NCBI GenBank assembly: GCA_027034965.1
Contig: JALVWL010000131.1
Location: forward strand, 1-10,750
Source: Candidatus Omnitrophota bacterium
GTDB taxonomy: Bacteria; Omnitrophota; Gorgyraeia; S143-82
Length of the DNA stretch: 10,750 bases
Reading direction: 5' to 3'
Positions 1 through 6,917 of this stretch are shown one piece after another (positions within the stretch are counted from its first letter, which is position 1; every line of letters starts with the position of its first letter). The notes beneath the pieces are model-generated. The model made no database searches. It saw only the letters and a program-made list of their open reading frames with translations, and was not told the origin of the DNA. The position numbers and the translations under genes are program-made.

Positions 1-1924
1 GGATTAATGTGCCCGGGATACCCTGCATTCCCCGCTTCATAAGGGAAAAGAAACCATCTTTACCGAGTATAGGGGTATCTCTCTCCAATTCCTCCTCAAG
101 GGATTCGATTATGAGGCCCTCCAGGACTGACTTTCTGACAACGTGCTTTACAATGGAATCATACACTCCAATCGGTTTTGAAATAAAATGGCTATACCAT
201 ATAGAGAGCAGCCTTCTATCTATGGCTCTAGAGGCCAGGCGCTTTGGATTAAAATTCTCTGCATCTGCCATCATCAACAATACAGCAGGATTATTAAGGA
301 GGCGGTTGAGTAGAGCCGCACGCTCTGATGGTGGGGCCTTTAAAAACATAAAGTTTAAGGCCATCCCCAGATCCCGGAAATAGCCATCCATATACACGCC
401 TTTTTCCCGAGGTGCAAAAAATATATTTTGGGAAAGGCCCTCTCCCTCATAAGGCGGTACCTCTAAATATGAAATCAGTATCTGGAGGGGAGTTTCACCA
501 TTTACAGTCATCTCTTCAGAGGCCATATAATCCCACAGATTATCTTCCTTACCAAAATAATGGGCCCCTAAAAAGGCCCCAAGGACCAGATATCTAGCCG
601 CTGATTCGTCCAATAAAAGGCGAAACTTGATTCTTGCCTTGGCAGCCGCTACTCCCAGGGAAAAGGCAATCGGCAGTCGGAAAAAACTATCTTCATACCG
701 CTTAAATAGCGCCTCATCCTTTATGATGCTATAGATGGCCTTTAACTCAGAATCGGTCATCAGTGGAATGCCGTCAAACAAACTGCCAGACGGGATCCTT
801 CCCATATTACTTGCCAGATTCCTCTTGGATGCCATCCAAGAGACAATAAAAAACCTCGTATATCTGAACCTATTGCCCGGAGCACTGGCCAAAAGCCTTC
901 TAGCCAGGTCCATAGCAAGTCCTGGCGAGACTGATCTAATTGAATCCAGAAGGCGCATAATCTCAAGCCCAAATCTCTTATTCTCCTCAAATCTCGATTC
1001 CCAGGCCTTCAATATACCTAAAAACTCATTCTTATATGCCCCTTTGTGCTCCAGAAGCCGGCGAATGGCGCCAGTAAATACAGGTAGGCGCCTCTTTTTA
1101 TCCCCTCTAATAACCCCATTTAATTCAATAACCGAAAACCTATTCCCTATATCCTTTAATACATCTACAATCCAACGAGCAGATAGATAATCGCCTTCTC
1201 CCTTTTGGAGCTCTATCTCTTTGAATCTCATATTTGCCAGCTCGAATCCATCCTTTACCTCAAGAGAGGTGGGCATCGTCGCACTTAAATCAGGCAGGGA
1301 TATACCGCCAGAGACAATATCAGAGCCATTGCGCATATCCGCGTAGGAAGCAAGCAATCCCTTAACTGATTGGGCAAATTTCTCATCCATATCAACGGAA
1401 GACAAATCGCCTATCTTATCCTTTCGTGCATCTGCCCAACCCCTATAAAAAGAATATATAATGCTTCGCAGGTCATAGAATTCCGGGGATAGATTGAGCC
1501 AGTTCTCTACGAAGGAGAGGGTCTCATCAGACAGATCTATGCCTTCGCAATTCAGTTTGAACCTTACCACTGGATAGACTGATTCAGGGACTATCCAGAC
1601 CCTAAAATAACCTTCTGTATCGAAATCCGAACCAATTCCTAAAATCTCTTCTAACACCGACGATACCAGGGTTTTCAGTCTTAGGTCTTGGGACAAAAGC
1701 TGCCTGGCAAATTCTGTATTATATATATTCTTCGAAGCAGCCTCAGAAGGAGAAATAAAAGGTGCAAGGTTTACCCATACCGGTGAATGGACAAAATATC
1801 CAGCCCGATAGGCAGCAGGAAGGATAACATAGTCTTCCCTCTGGACCTCTCCATAATATGGCCAGACCAGGCCTGAGGTCCCTATCAAAAAGGCAATCAA
1901 TACGGAAAGTATCTTTCTAACCAT
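1..1924 (-). CDS. Exported protein of unknown function, 3' end outside window
   Basis: The minus strand is open without a stop from the ATG at 1922-1924 to the window edge, giving at least 641 residues. The N-terminus is a basic MVRK followed by a hydrophobic stretch at about residues 5-20, a likely Sec signal peptide. No lipobox cysteine follows, so secretion or periplasmic location is more likely than lipoprotein anchoring. After it comes an aromatic-rich segment (residues 31-57, with YFVHSPVW at 43-50), then a long region that looks mostly alpha-helical, with many Leu, Arg and Glu and almost no Cys. I see no catalytic motif and no transmembrane segment after the signal. The start is supported by AAGGA about 10 nt upstream. 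It overlaps the Nudix gene by 28 nt, so the two are probably co-translated. I do not recognise the family. That it is a real gene rests on the long open frame, the export signal and the ribosome site. Confidence 0.8.
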   Translation of the reverse strand, partial: MVRKILSVLIAFLIGTSGLVWPYYGEVQREDYVILPAAYRAGYFVHSPVWVNLAPFISPSEAASKNIYNTEFARQLLSQDLRLKTLVSSVLEEILGIGSDFDTEGYFRVWIVPESVYPVVRFKLNCEGIDLSDETLSFVENWLNLSPEFYDLRSIIYSFYRGWADARKDKIGDLSSVDMDEKFAQSVKGLLASYADMRNGSDIVSGGISLPDLSATMPTSLEVKDGFELANMRFKEIELQKGEGDYLSARWIVDVLKDIGNRFSVIELNGVIRGDKKRRLPVFTGAIRRLLEHKGAYKNEFLGILKAWESRFEENKRFGLEIMRLLDSIRSVSPGLAMDLARRLLASAPGNRFRYTRFFIVSWMASKRNLASNMGRIPSGSLFDGIPLMTDSELKAIYSIIKDEALFKRYEDSFFRLPIAFSLGVAAAKARIKFRLLLDESAARYLVLGAFLGAHYFGKEDNLWDYMASEEMTVNGETPLQILISYLEVPPYEGEGLSQNIFFAPREKGVYMDGYFRDLGMALNFMFLKAPPSERAALLNRLLNNPAVLLMMADAENFNPKRLASRAIDRRLLSIWYSHFISKPIGVYDSIVKHVVRKSVLEGLIIESLEEELERDTPILGKDGFFSLMKRGMQGIPGTLI

Positions 1925-2436
1925 AATTCGAATATCCTTTGAAAACTCTCAAATGGCATATCTTCAATATCCATAGGATAAAACCAGCCAGCATCCTCTG
2001 CATCGTCGCCTGGACAGAGCTCATCTGGATCAAGCGCCTCAATTGAATATCCTATGACTACCACTGAACCATAGCGTCTGCTCTCCTGATACTCAGCAGA
2101 TATTATCTCAATCCTTCCGACAGAGCCTATCCCGGCCTCCTCTTTTAGTTCCCGCAGGCAGGCCTCTGCAGGCGCCTCTCCCAGTTCCATAAACCCGCCA
2201 GGCAAACACCAGGTTCCCTTCTTGGGTTCTACTCCCCTTTTTATAAGGGCAACCATTCCTTCTGGAGAATAACATACAGCACAGACAACAGGAGGCGGGT
2301 TGAGAAATGCAATCCAACCGCATCCAGCGCAGGCCATCCTCTCCCTGCCATCTACCAGAACTGGCTTCAGCGGAGCAGCACACATAGGGCAAAACCTGAA
2401 ATCGTTTTCCTTACCGCTAAATACCCCCATATACAT
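1897..2436 (-). CDS. Nudix hydrolase with N-terminal zinc ribbon
   Basis: This 179-residue protein probably hydrolyses a nucleoside diphosphate linked to another group, such as ADP-ribose or NADH, or a damaged nucleotide. Residues 16-39 form a zinc ribbon with two Cys-x2-Cys pairs (C16/C19 and C36/C39). The Nudix box at 81-103 fits the consensus exactly: G81, E87, then RELKEEAGI at 95-103, which supplies the metal-binding glutamates. Zinc ribbon plus Nudix is the layout of NudC-like and YjhB-like enzymes, but the substrate cannot be read from sequence. The frame could open at a TTG at 2466, but no ribosome site precedes it. I prefer the ATG at 2436, preceded by AAAGG 11 nt upstream; a further ATG two codons on is possible. 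Mobile element copy A begins 46 nt upstream, so its original promoter region has been interrupted. It overlaps the downstream exported-protein gene. Confidence 0.9.
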   Translation of the reverse strand: MYMGVFSGKENDFRFCPMCAAPLKPVLVDGRERMACAGCGWIAFLNPPPVVCAVCYSPEGMVALIKRGVEPKKGTWCLPGGFMELGEAPAEACLRELKEEAGIGSVGRIEIISAEYQESRRYGSVVVIGYSIEALDPDELCPGDDAEDAGWFYPMDIEDMPFESFQRIFELWLERYFPY

Positions 2437-2556
2437 AAGTATATACGCCTTTGTAGAATATTCCAAGTAAGGGAAGATAAACCCGGATTATGCATTAGAA
2501 TCCTTTATCTTCCATCGCCCGGTTAATCAAACATCTCTTTTCTTATCCAAAAATAA

Positions 2557-2659
2557 GCATGAAGAATGGAGCATGGAGAATGAAGGAAATTTTTTATTAA
2601 GAAAGAAAAATATCCCGGCAAATAGAAATCCTTCATGCTTCATTCTCCCTCCATTCTCA
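2557..2659. repeat. Opposing 7-bp-period repeat arms in copy A
   Basis: The left arm reads as four consecutive heptamers at 2557-2584: gcatgaa, gaatgga, gcatgga, gaatgaa. The right arm at 2632-2659 reads ttcatgc, ttcattc, tccctcc, attctca, which is broadly the complement of the left. About 47 bp of A-rich sequence separates the arms, so an imperfect hairpin or cruciform is possible. This segment has no counterpart in copy B, which carries different heptamers in the same place. Confidence 0.65.
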
Positions 2660-2668
2660 AAACTTGAG

Positions 2669-2710
2669 TTGTGGTTTTTAGCTTTGCGTTTTTAGTTATT
2701 AGTTATTTTA
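2669..2710. repeat. T-rich heptamer run, right arm of copy A
   Basis: Six consecutive 7 bp units can be read: ttgtggt, ttttagc, tttgcgt, ttttagt, tattagt, tatttta. Copy B has the same order at 5189-5237 with one extra unit (ttttagt) after the first. The two copies therefore differ by exactly one period, as expected for slippage or unequal exchange in a tandem array. Confidence 0.7.
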
Positions 2711-2773
2711 GTTTGTCCCATAAAGTTTTTGTTATATCACAAATTCCTATTTCATAATTTGGGATAAATTCTA

Positions 2774-2801
2774 TTCAATTTAAGGCACTATTTGGTATAA
2801 T
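2774..2801 (+). promoter_or_regulatory. Promoter of tRNA-Leu
   Basis: A perfect TATAAT lies at 2796-2801 with TG one base before it (an extended -10). A weak -35, TTCAAT, lies at 2774-2779 with a 16 bp spacer. The expected start of transcription is about 10 nt before the mature tRNA. The -35 begins only 6 bp beyond the target duplication of copy A, so the insertion narrowly spared this promoter. Confidence 0.6.
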
Positions 2802-2818
2802 AGGAAACCGATAATTAT

Positions 2819-2903
2819 GCCGAAGTGGCGGAACTGGCAGACGCGCATGGTTCAGGACCATGTGCCTATTCCAGGCGTGTGGGTTCGAATCCCACCTTCG
2901 GCA
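2819..2903 (+). tRNA. trnL: tRNA-Leu, anticodon CAG
   Basis: The 85 nt gene folds as a class II tRNA. The 7 bp acceptor stem GCCGAAG (2819-2825) pairs with CTTCGGC (2896-2902), and A2903 is the discriminator base. The anticodon stem CATGG/CCATG encloses the loop TTCAGGA, giving anticodon CAG at 2853-2855, which reads CUG leucine codons. A long variable arm follows (about 2862-2877), typical of tRNA-Leu. The T arm GTGGG-TTCGAAT-CCCAC spans 2879-2895. CCA is not encoded and must be added by a nucleotidyltransferase. This is the only plus-strand gene in the window; it lies tail-to-tail with uvrB, 30 bp away. Confidence 0.96.
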
Positions 2904-2933
2904 TTATTTTACTCCCCCCTCCAAATCGATATT

Positions 2934-4889
2934 TCAGGGAAGTTCTTGGTCTTGAGTCTCTAATTCCCTTATCCTGTCCCTTATCTCTGCGGCCTTCTCG
3001 AACTGAAGATTCTTTGCATATTCGAACATCTGACGCTTAAGCTCCTCAATAAATTCCTTTTTATAATCTAGTTCCATCCCATCCTTATTCCCTTTTTCAT
3101 CGTCCATTGGCAGAGATACAAATATGCTCTTTTCTATGGTCCTGGGCACGATATTGTGTTTCCTGTTGTATTCTTCCTGGATCCTGCGCCTGCGCTGGGT
3201 CTCTTTGATGAACTCATCCATTGCCTTCGTAATGGTATCGGCATAGAGTATAACCCTTCCATTCACATTACGCGCGGCCCTGCCAGCTATCTGCATAAGA
3301 GACCTGAAGGAGCGCAGGAATCCTTCCTTATCCGCATCCAGGATTATTACCAGCCCAACCTCTGGTAGGTCAAGTCCCTCCCTGAGCAGATTTATCCCTA
3401 CCAGACAATCGAAATCCTTCAGCCTTAAACTACGCAATATCTTGACCCTCTCCAGCGGATCTATCTCTGAATGAAGGTAGCGCACCTTCAGACCCCTATC
3501 CTGCAGATAAAACGAGAGGTCCTCTGCCATCCGCTTGGTAAGGGTGGTTATCAGCACACGTTCACCTCTAGATACGGCCTTGCTCGTCTCTGCTATTATA
3601 TCCTCTATCTGTCCCTCTGTTCCCCGGACCTCAACAAGCGGATCAAGTAGTCCGGTTGGCCGTACTATCTGCTCGACGACCCTGCCCTTGCTCTTCTCCA
3701 ACTCATAGGAACCTGGGGTTGCCGATACAAATAATGTCTGGGGCATCAATTTCTCAAATTCATCAAAACGAAGGGGACGGTTATCCAGGCAAGAAGGCAG
3801 TCTAAAGCCATATTTCACCAGGGTCAGTTTCCTTGATTTGTCCCCTTCATACATTGCCCTTAATTGAGGGATAGTAATATGGGATTCATCTATTATCAGC
3901 AAAAAGTCCTCCGGAAAATAGTCTATCAGGGTTGCGGGCCTGGAGCCAGGCGGCCGTCCTGACAGATGACGGGAATAGTTTTCTATCCCATGACAATAGC
4001 CTATTTCTCTCAACATCTCTATGTCAAACCTCGTACGCTGGGTCAGCCTCTGGGCCTCCAATAACTTTCCCTGCCCCCTTAACAGCTCCACCTGCTCCTT
4101 TAATTCTGATTCTATGTCAGCTATTGCCCTCTCCAGGGTATCCTGGCCTACGATAAAGTGCTTGGCGGGATATATTCCAACTGACTCAAGATCAGAAATG
4201 GGCTGTCTATCAACCATTCCCAATGTCTGTATCCTATCTATCATATTGCCCCAGAATTCGATATGGATAATCTCCTCTCTATAGGCAGGTACAAGCTCTA
4301 CAACGTCTCCCCTTACCCTGAAACACCCCCTCTTGAGGTCATAGTCATTACGTTCATACTGCATCCCAACCAGACGATATAATAACTCATCTATCTCCAT
4401 CTCCTGGCCTCTCTTCAGGAAAAACATAACATCTCTATACTCCTGAGGGGAGCCCAGATTGTAGATACATGAGACACTCGCCACGACGATAACGTCCTGC
4501 CTGCTCATCAGGGAGACTGTAGTAGACAGCCTGAGTCTGTCCAATCGTTCGTTAATAGAGGAATCCTTCTCTATATAGGTGTCGGTTTGGGGGATATATG
4601 CCTCGGGTTGGTAATAGTCATAATAGCTTATAAAAAATTCCACGGCATTCTGGGGGAAGAATTGCCTGAATTCGCTGTAGAGCTGGGCAGCAAGCGTTTT
4701 ATTCGGGGATATGATAAGGGTTGGCTTGTTTATCCGGGATATGACATTCGCCATAGTGAATGTCTTGCCCGAACCAGTAATACCAAGTAGGGTCTGGAAC
4801 CTATGGCCTGCCCTGAAATTAGAGACGATTTCCTCTATTGCCCTCGGCTGATCGCCTTTAGGGCTGTAATCTGAGACCAGCCTAAACAT
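2934..4889 (-). CDS. uvrB: UvrABC system protein B (excinuclease subunit)
   Basis: UvrB is the DNA damage-verifying subunit of bacterial nucleotide excision repair. It receives DNA from UvrA, opens the strands with ATP and recruits UvrC. The 651 residues are close to the normal length. Visible parts in order: Walker A GITGSGKT (36-43); the damage-probing beta-hairpin with its tyrosine cluster YYDYYQPEAYIP (89-100); Walker B DESH (334-337); helicase motif V region GINLLREGLDLPE (498-510); motif VI QIAGRAARN (533-541); and the C-terminal UVR helical hairpin (about 611-647) that contacts UvrC. The start is firm: an in-frame TGA lies five codons upstream, no other ATG precedes residue 46, and GAGG sits about 10 nt before the ATG. 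Copy B of the mobile element lies 40 bp upstream, between this gene and serA. No uvrA or uvrC is nearby. Confidence 0.98.
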   Translation of the reverse strand: MFRLVSDYSPKGDQPRAIEEIVSNFRAGHRFQTLLGITGSGKTFTMANVISRINKPTLIISPNKTLAAQLYSEFRQFFPQNAVEFFISYYDYYQPEAYIPQTDTYIEKDSSINERLDRLRLSTTVSLMSRQDVIVVASVSCIYNLGSPQEYRDVMFFLKRGQEMEIDELLYRLVGMQYERNDYDLKRGCFRVRGDVVELVPAYREEIIHIEFWGNMIDRIQTLGMVDRQPISDLESVGIYPAKHFIVGQDTLERAIADIESELKEQVELLRGQGKLLEAQRLTQRTRFDIEMLREIGYCHGIENYSRHLSGRPPGSRPATLIDYFPEDFLLIIDESHITIPQLRAMYEGDKSRKLTLVKYGFRLPSCLDNRPLRFDEFEKLMPQTLFVSATPGSYELEKSKGRVVEQIVRPTGLLDPLVEVRGTEGQIEDIIAETSKAVSRGERVLITTLTKRMAEDLSFYLQDRGLKVRYLHSEIDPLERVKILRSLRLKDFDCLVGINLLREGLDLPEVGLVIILDADKEGFLRSFRSLMQIAGRAARNVNGRVILYADTITKAMDEFIKETQRRRRIQEEYNRKHNIVPRTIEKSIFVSLPMDDEKGNKDGMELDYKKEFIEELKRQMFEYAKNLQFEKAAEIRDRIRELETQDQELP

Positions 4890-5004
4890 AGCCGAAGGCC
4901 CTCACGGCCTTTACTATCCTGTCCATTATCCCGGATTATGCATTAGTATTTCTTTATCTTCCATCGCCCGGTTAATCAACCATCTCTTTTCTCATCCAAA
5001 TAAA

Positions 5005-5053
5005 ACTCAAATCTAAAATCTCAAAAGTCAAATCCACAGCTTAAAACTTAAAT
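5005..5053. repeat. A-rich heptamer run, left arm of copy B
   Basis: Seven consecutive 7 bp units can be read: actcaaa, tctaaaa, tctcaaa, agtcaaa, tccacag, cttaaaa, cttaaat. On the other strand they are T-rich units of the TTTNAGN type and resemble the right arm at 5175-5237, including a GTGG-containing unit in each. The two arms are therefore imperfect inverted repeats. Confidence 0.7.
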
Positions 5054-5174
5054 CTTTTTATTTTTACTCTATATTTCTTTTCTCTTCATCTTATCGTCAG
5101 CCAAGCTCTCAGTTCTTGCTCTCCGATTTTGCCTTCTTTAACTCTGCATTCTCTATATCCCATATTAAAAACAG

Positions 5175-5237
5175 TTTTGAGCTTTGAGTTGTGGTTTTTA
5201 GTTTTTAGCTTTGCGTTTTTAGTTATTAGTTATTTTA
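5175..5237. repeat. T-rich heptamer run, right arm of copy B
   Basis: Nine consecutive 7 bp units can be read: ttttgag, ctttgag, ttgtggt, ttttagt, ttttagc, tttgcgt, ttttagt, tattagt, tatttta. The last seven match copy A 2669-2710 except for one extra ttttagt unit. The run is roughly complementary to 5005-5053, so it could form the second side of a long imperfect stem. Confidence 0.75.
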
Positions 5238-5292
5238 ATTTGTCCCACAACGGGTTCCACTATATCACAAATCCCTATTGCATAATCTCGGA

Positions 5293-6897
5293 TTATAAAC
5301 CTGGCAGCCTTATTATCTTACCCCAATGCACGTCCTTTACTGACAAGAATTCCTTTAAAATGGAATTGTCAATATCCGAATCCAGGTTAAATAGCATCAT
5401 AGCAATACCTTCAGGCTGTTTTCGGCCAAATGTCATAGAAGCGATATTCACATTATTTCTACCCAGAACTGTTCCCAGGCTGCCTATTACTCCTGGCTTA
5501 TCGTCATTCGATGACAACAGCATAGTGCCAGCAGGTATGGCCTCGAGATCAAAGTCGTCTATACGCACGATACGCGGTTCATCCTTTTTAAAGATAGAAC
5601 CGGCTATATAATACATACGCTTATCTGTCTTGACTGAGATTTCAATAAGGTTGGCATAGTCCTCCAGGTTTGTGGTCTTGCCTTCTTTTACCTCCAGGCC
5701 CCTTTCGTCTGCTATAAGCTCTGCATTTACATAATTGACAGCATCCTGGACTATATGTGAGAGAATCCCCTTGATGATGGCCTTTCTGAGGGCATTGGTA
5801 TCGTTTGAGACCAGGGGTTCACCTCTATAGGTGATGTAGACCGATGATATCCTGCCCTCTACTATCTGAGACAGGAACATTCCCAACCTCTCCGCCAGGT
5901 TCACATAGGGATAAAGGACTTCGTACATACCCGGCGCAAGGGATGGGTAGTTTGCCGCATTAAATATTCCCTTGCCTGTGACTGCATTGTAGATCTGTTG
6001 TGCTATCTGTACAGCCACCTTCTCCTGGGCCTCCTTTGTAGAGGCTCCTAGGTGCGGGGTACCTATCAGATTAGGGCGATCGAACAACTCCCATTCCCAA
6101 TCGGCCAGGGGTTCGTTTTCATAGACATCCAGGGCAGCCCCTGCAATCCAGCCCTCATCTAATGCCTTGGCCAGGGCCTTCTCATCCACTATGCCCCCTC
6201 GCGCGCAGTTTACGAGTCTGGCTGTGGGCTTCATCTTCCTGAGCCTTTCTTCATTAATGAGATGGCGTGTATCCTCTGTCAATGGGGTATGGATGGTGAT
6301 AAAGTCTGCCTTTTCACATATCTCGTCTATCTCTGCCGGGGTAATGCCCATCTCCTTGAACTTTTCTATCGGCAGAAAGGGATCATAACCAATAATACTC
6401 ATCTCAAACGCCTGTGCCCTCTTGGCTACCTCACGCCCTATCCTGCCCAGGCCTATAATCCCCAGGACCTTACCGTGCAGCTCAACGCCCATATATTTCT
6501 TTCTATCCCACTTCTTTTCCTTTAGAGATAGATAGGCCTGGGGAATATTGCGCGCCATTGCCACAAGGAGAGAAAAGCTGTGTTCAGCAGTAGAAACCGT
6601 ATTCCCGCCAGGCGTATTCATTACGATGATACCCTTCCTGGTGGCGGCCTCTACATCGACATTGTCCAGACCAACGCCTGCGCGGCCAATAAACTTCAGT
6701 TTGTCCGCGGCCTCGATAATCTCGGCCGTAACCTTTGTCCCGCTCCTTACCAGTAATACATCGTAGTCCTTTATTATCTTCTTTAGTTCCTCAGGCGCAA
6801 TCTTTGGCCGCTCCTCAACTATGGCATCCGGTATATCCTTCAAAATATCGACACCTGCCTTGGAAAGCGGATCAGTGATAAGTATCTTTATACCCAT
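5293..6897 (-). CDS. serA: D-3-phosphoglycerate dehydrogenase
   Basis: SerA oxidises 3-phosphoglycerate to 3-phosphohydroxypyruvate with NAD+, the first step of serine synthesis in the cytoplasm. At 534 residues it is the long form of the family. Visible parts: N-terminal substrate-domain half (1-100); NAD-binding Rossmann motif GLGRIG (149-154); the catalytic trio R233 (in CARGG), E262 (in ENEP) and H282 (in GTPHLGAST); an intervening ASB domain (about 316-450); and a C-terminal ACT domain (about 458-534, NDDKPGVIG at 464-472). The ACT domain is the usual serine-sensing site, so allosteric feedback by serine is likely but not proven. The start has a strong AGGAGG 5 nt upstream. It lies 20 bp after the UDP-glucose dehydrogenase gene, so the two are co-transcribed. 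Its stop codon abuts mobile element copy B. No serC or serB is in view. Confidence 0.97.
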   Translation of the reverse strand: MGIKILITDPLSKAGVDILKDIPDAIVEERPKIAPEELKKIIKDYDVLLVRSGTKVTAEIIEAADKLKFIGRAGVGLDNVDVEAATRKGIIVMNTPGGNTVSTAEHSFSLLVAMARNIPQAYLSLKEKKWDRKKYMGVELHGKVLGIIGLGRIGREVAKRAQAFEMSIIGYDPFLPIEKFKEMGITPAEIDEICEKADFITIHTPLTEDTRHLINEERLRKMKPTARLVNCARGGIVDEKALAKALDEGWIAGAALDVYENEPLADWEWELFDRPNLIGTPHLGASTKEAQEKVAVQIAQQIYNAVTGKGIFNAANYPSLAPGMYEVLYPYVNLAERLGMFLSQIVEGRISSVYITYRGEPLVSNDTNALRKAIIKGILSHIVQDAVNYVNAELIADERGLEVKEGKTTNLEDYANLIEISVKTDKRMYYIAGSIFKKDEPRIVRIDDFDLEAIPAGTMLLSSNDDKPGVIGSLGTVLGRNNVNIASMTFGRKQPEGIAMMLFNLDSDIDNSILKEFLSVKDVHWGKIIRLPGL

Positions 6898-6917
6898 AAA
6901 GACCTCCTGCTAGCAAG

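Larger units (their letters stand above)
2482..2763. mobile_element. MITE-like element, copy A (282 bp)
   Basis: This non-coding element fills most of the 382 bp gap between the Nudix gene and tRNA-Leu. The left end CCCGGATTATGCATTAG (2482-2498) matches the reverse complement of the right end (2747-2763) at 13 of 17 positions. It is flanked by a perfect 5 bp direct repeat, ATAAA at 2477-2481 and 2764-2768, read as a target-site duplication. About 50 bp inside the left end (to 2550) and about 95 bp at the right end (2669-2763) align with copy B at 4930-5291; the middle differs. There is no transposase and no ORF of substance, so movement would need an enzyme encoded elsewhere. The CC-starting end and 5 bp duplication resemble IS1380-type elements, but that link is inference. 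Confidence 0.85.
4930..5291. mobile_element. MITE-like element, copy B (362 bp)
   Basis: This element fills most of the 403 bp gap between serA and uvrB. The left end CCCGGATTATGCATTAG (4930-4946) is identical to that of copy A, and the right end (5275-5291) is its inverted repeat at 14 of 17 positions. It is flanked by a perfect 5 bp direct repeat, ATTAT at 4925-4929 and 5292-5296; the right copy includes two bases of the serA stop codon. The outer parts (4930-5000 and 5189-5291) align with copy A in the same orientation. The centre (5054-5174) is pyrimidine-rich and unique in this window. No transposase gene and no credible ORF is present. Removing the element plus one ATTAT leaves an uninterrupted serA-uvrB junction. 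Confidence 0.87.

Noticed and set aside
735..1190. Plus-strand open frame of 151 codons
   Set aside because: It lies wholly opposite the long exported-protein gene on the minus strand, which has a signal peptide and ribosome site. It shows no recognisable domain.
1..1924. Assignment of the exported protein to the DUF3160 family
   Set aside because: Size and export signal are compatible, but I cannot see a defining motif, so naming the family would be a guess.
2437..2466. Longer Nudix start at a TTG (2466)
   Set aside because: No ribosome site precedes the TTG, and the extra ten residues do not resemble the family N-terminus.
2904..2933. Terminator between tRNA-Leu and uvrB
   Set aside because: No stem followed by a T-run is visible on either strand in these 30 bp.
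2825..3040. Plus-strand open frame starting in tRNA-Leu
   Set aside because: It begins inside a tRNA gene and continues opposite the 3' end of uvrB. The N-terminal peptide is just translated tRNA.
5005..5237. Regular short repeats that might suggest a CRISPR array
   Set aside because: The 7 bp units are contiguous with no spacers, no 23-40 bp direct repeat exists and no cas gene is present.
5248..5270. LexA/SOS operator upstream of uvrB
   Set aside because: A GGAACCCGTT stretch on the minus strand loosely recalls a Gram-positive LexA box, but the second half-site is missing and copy A lacks it.
5129..5611. Plus-strand open frame of 160 codons starting inside copy B
   Set aside because: More than half lies opposite the serA ACT domain; the rest is repeat-derived. 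No ribosome site or domain is evident.
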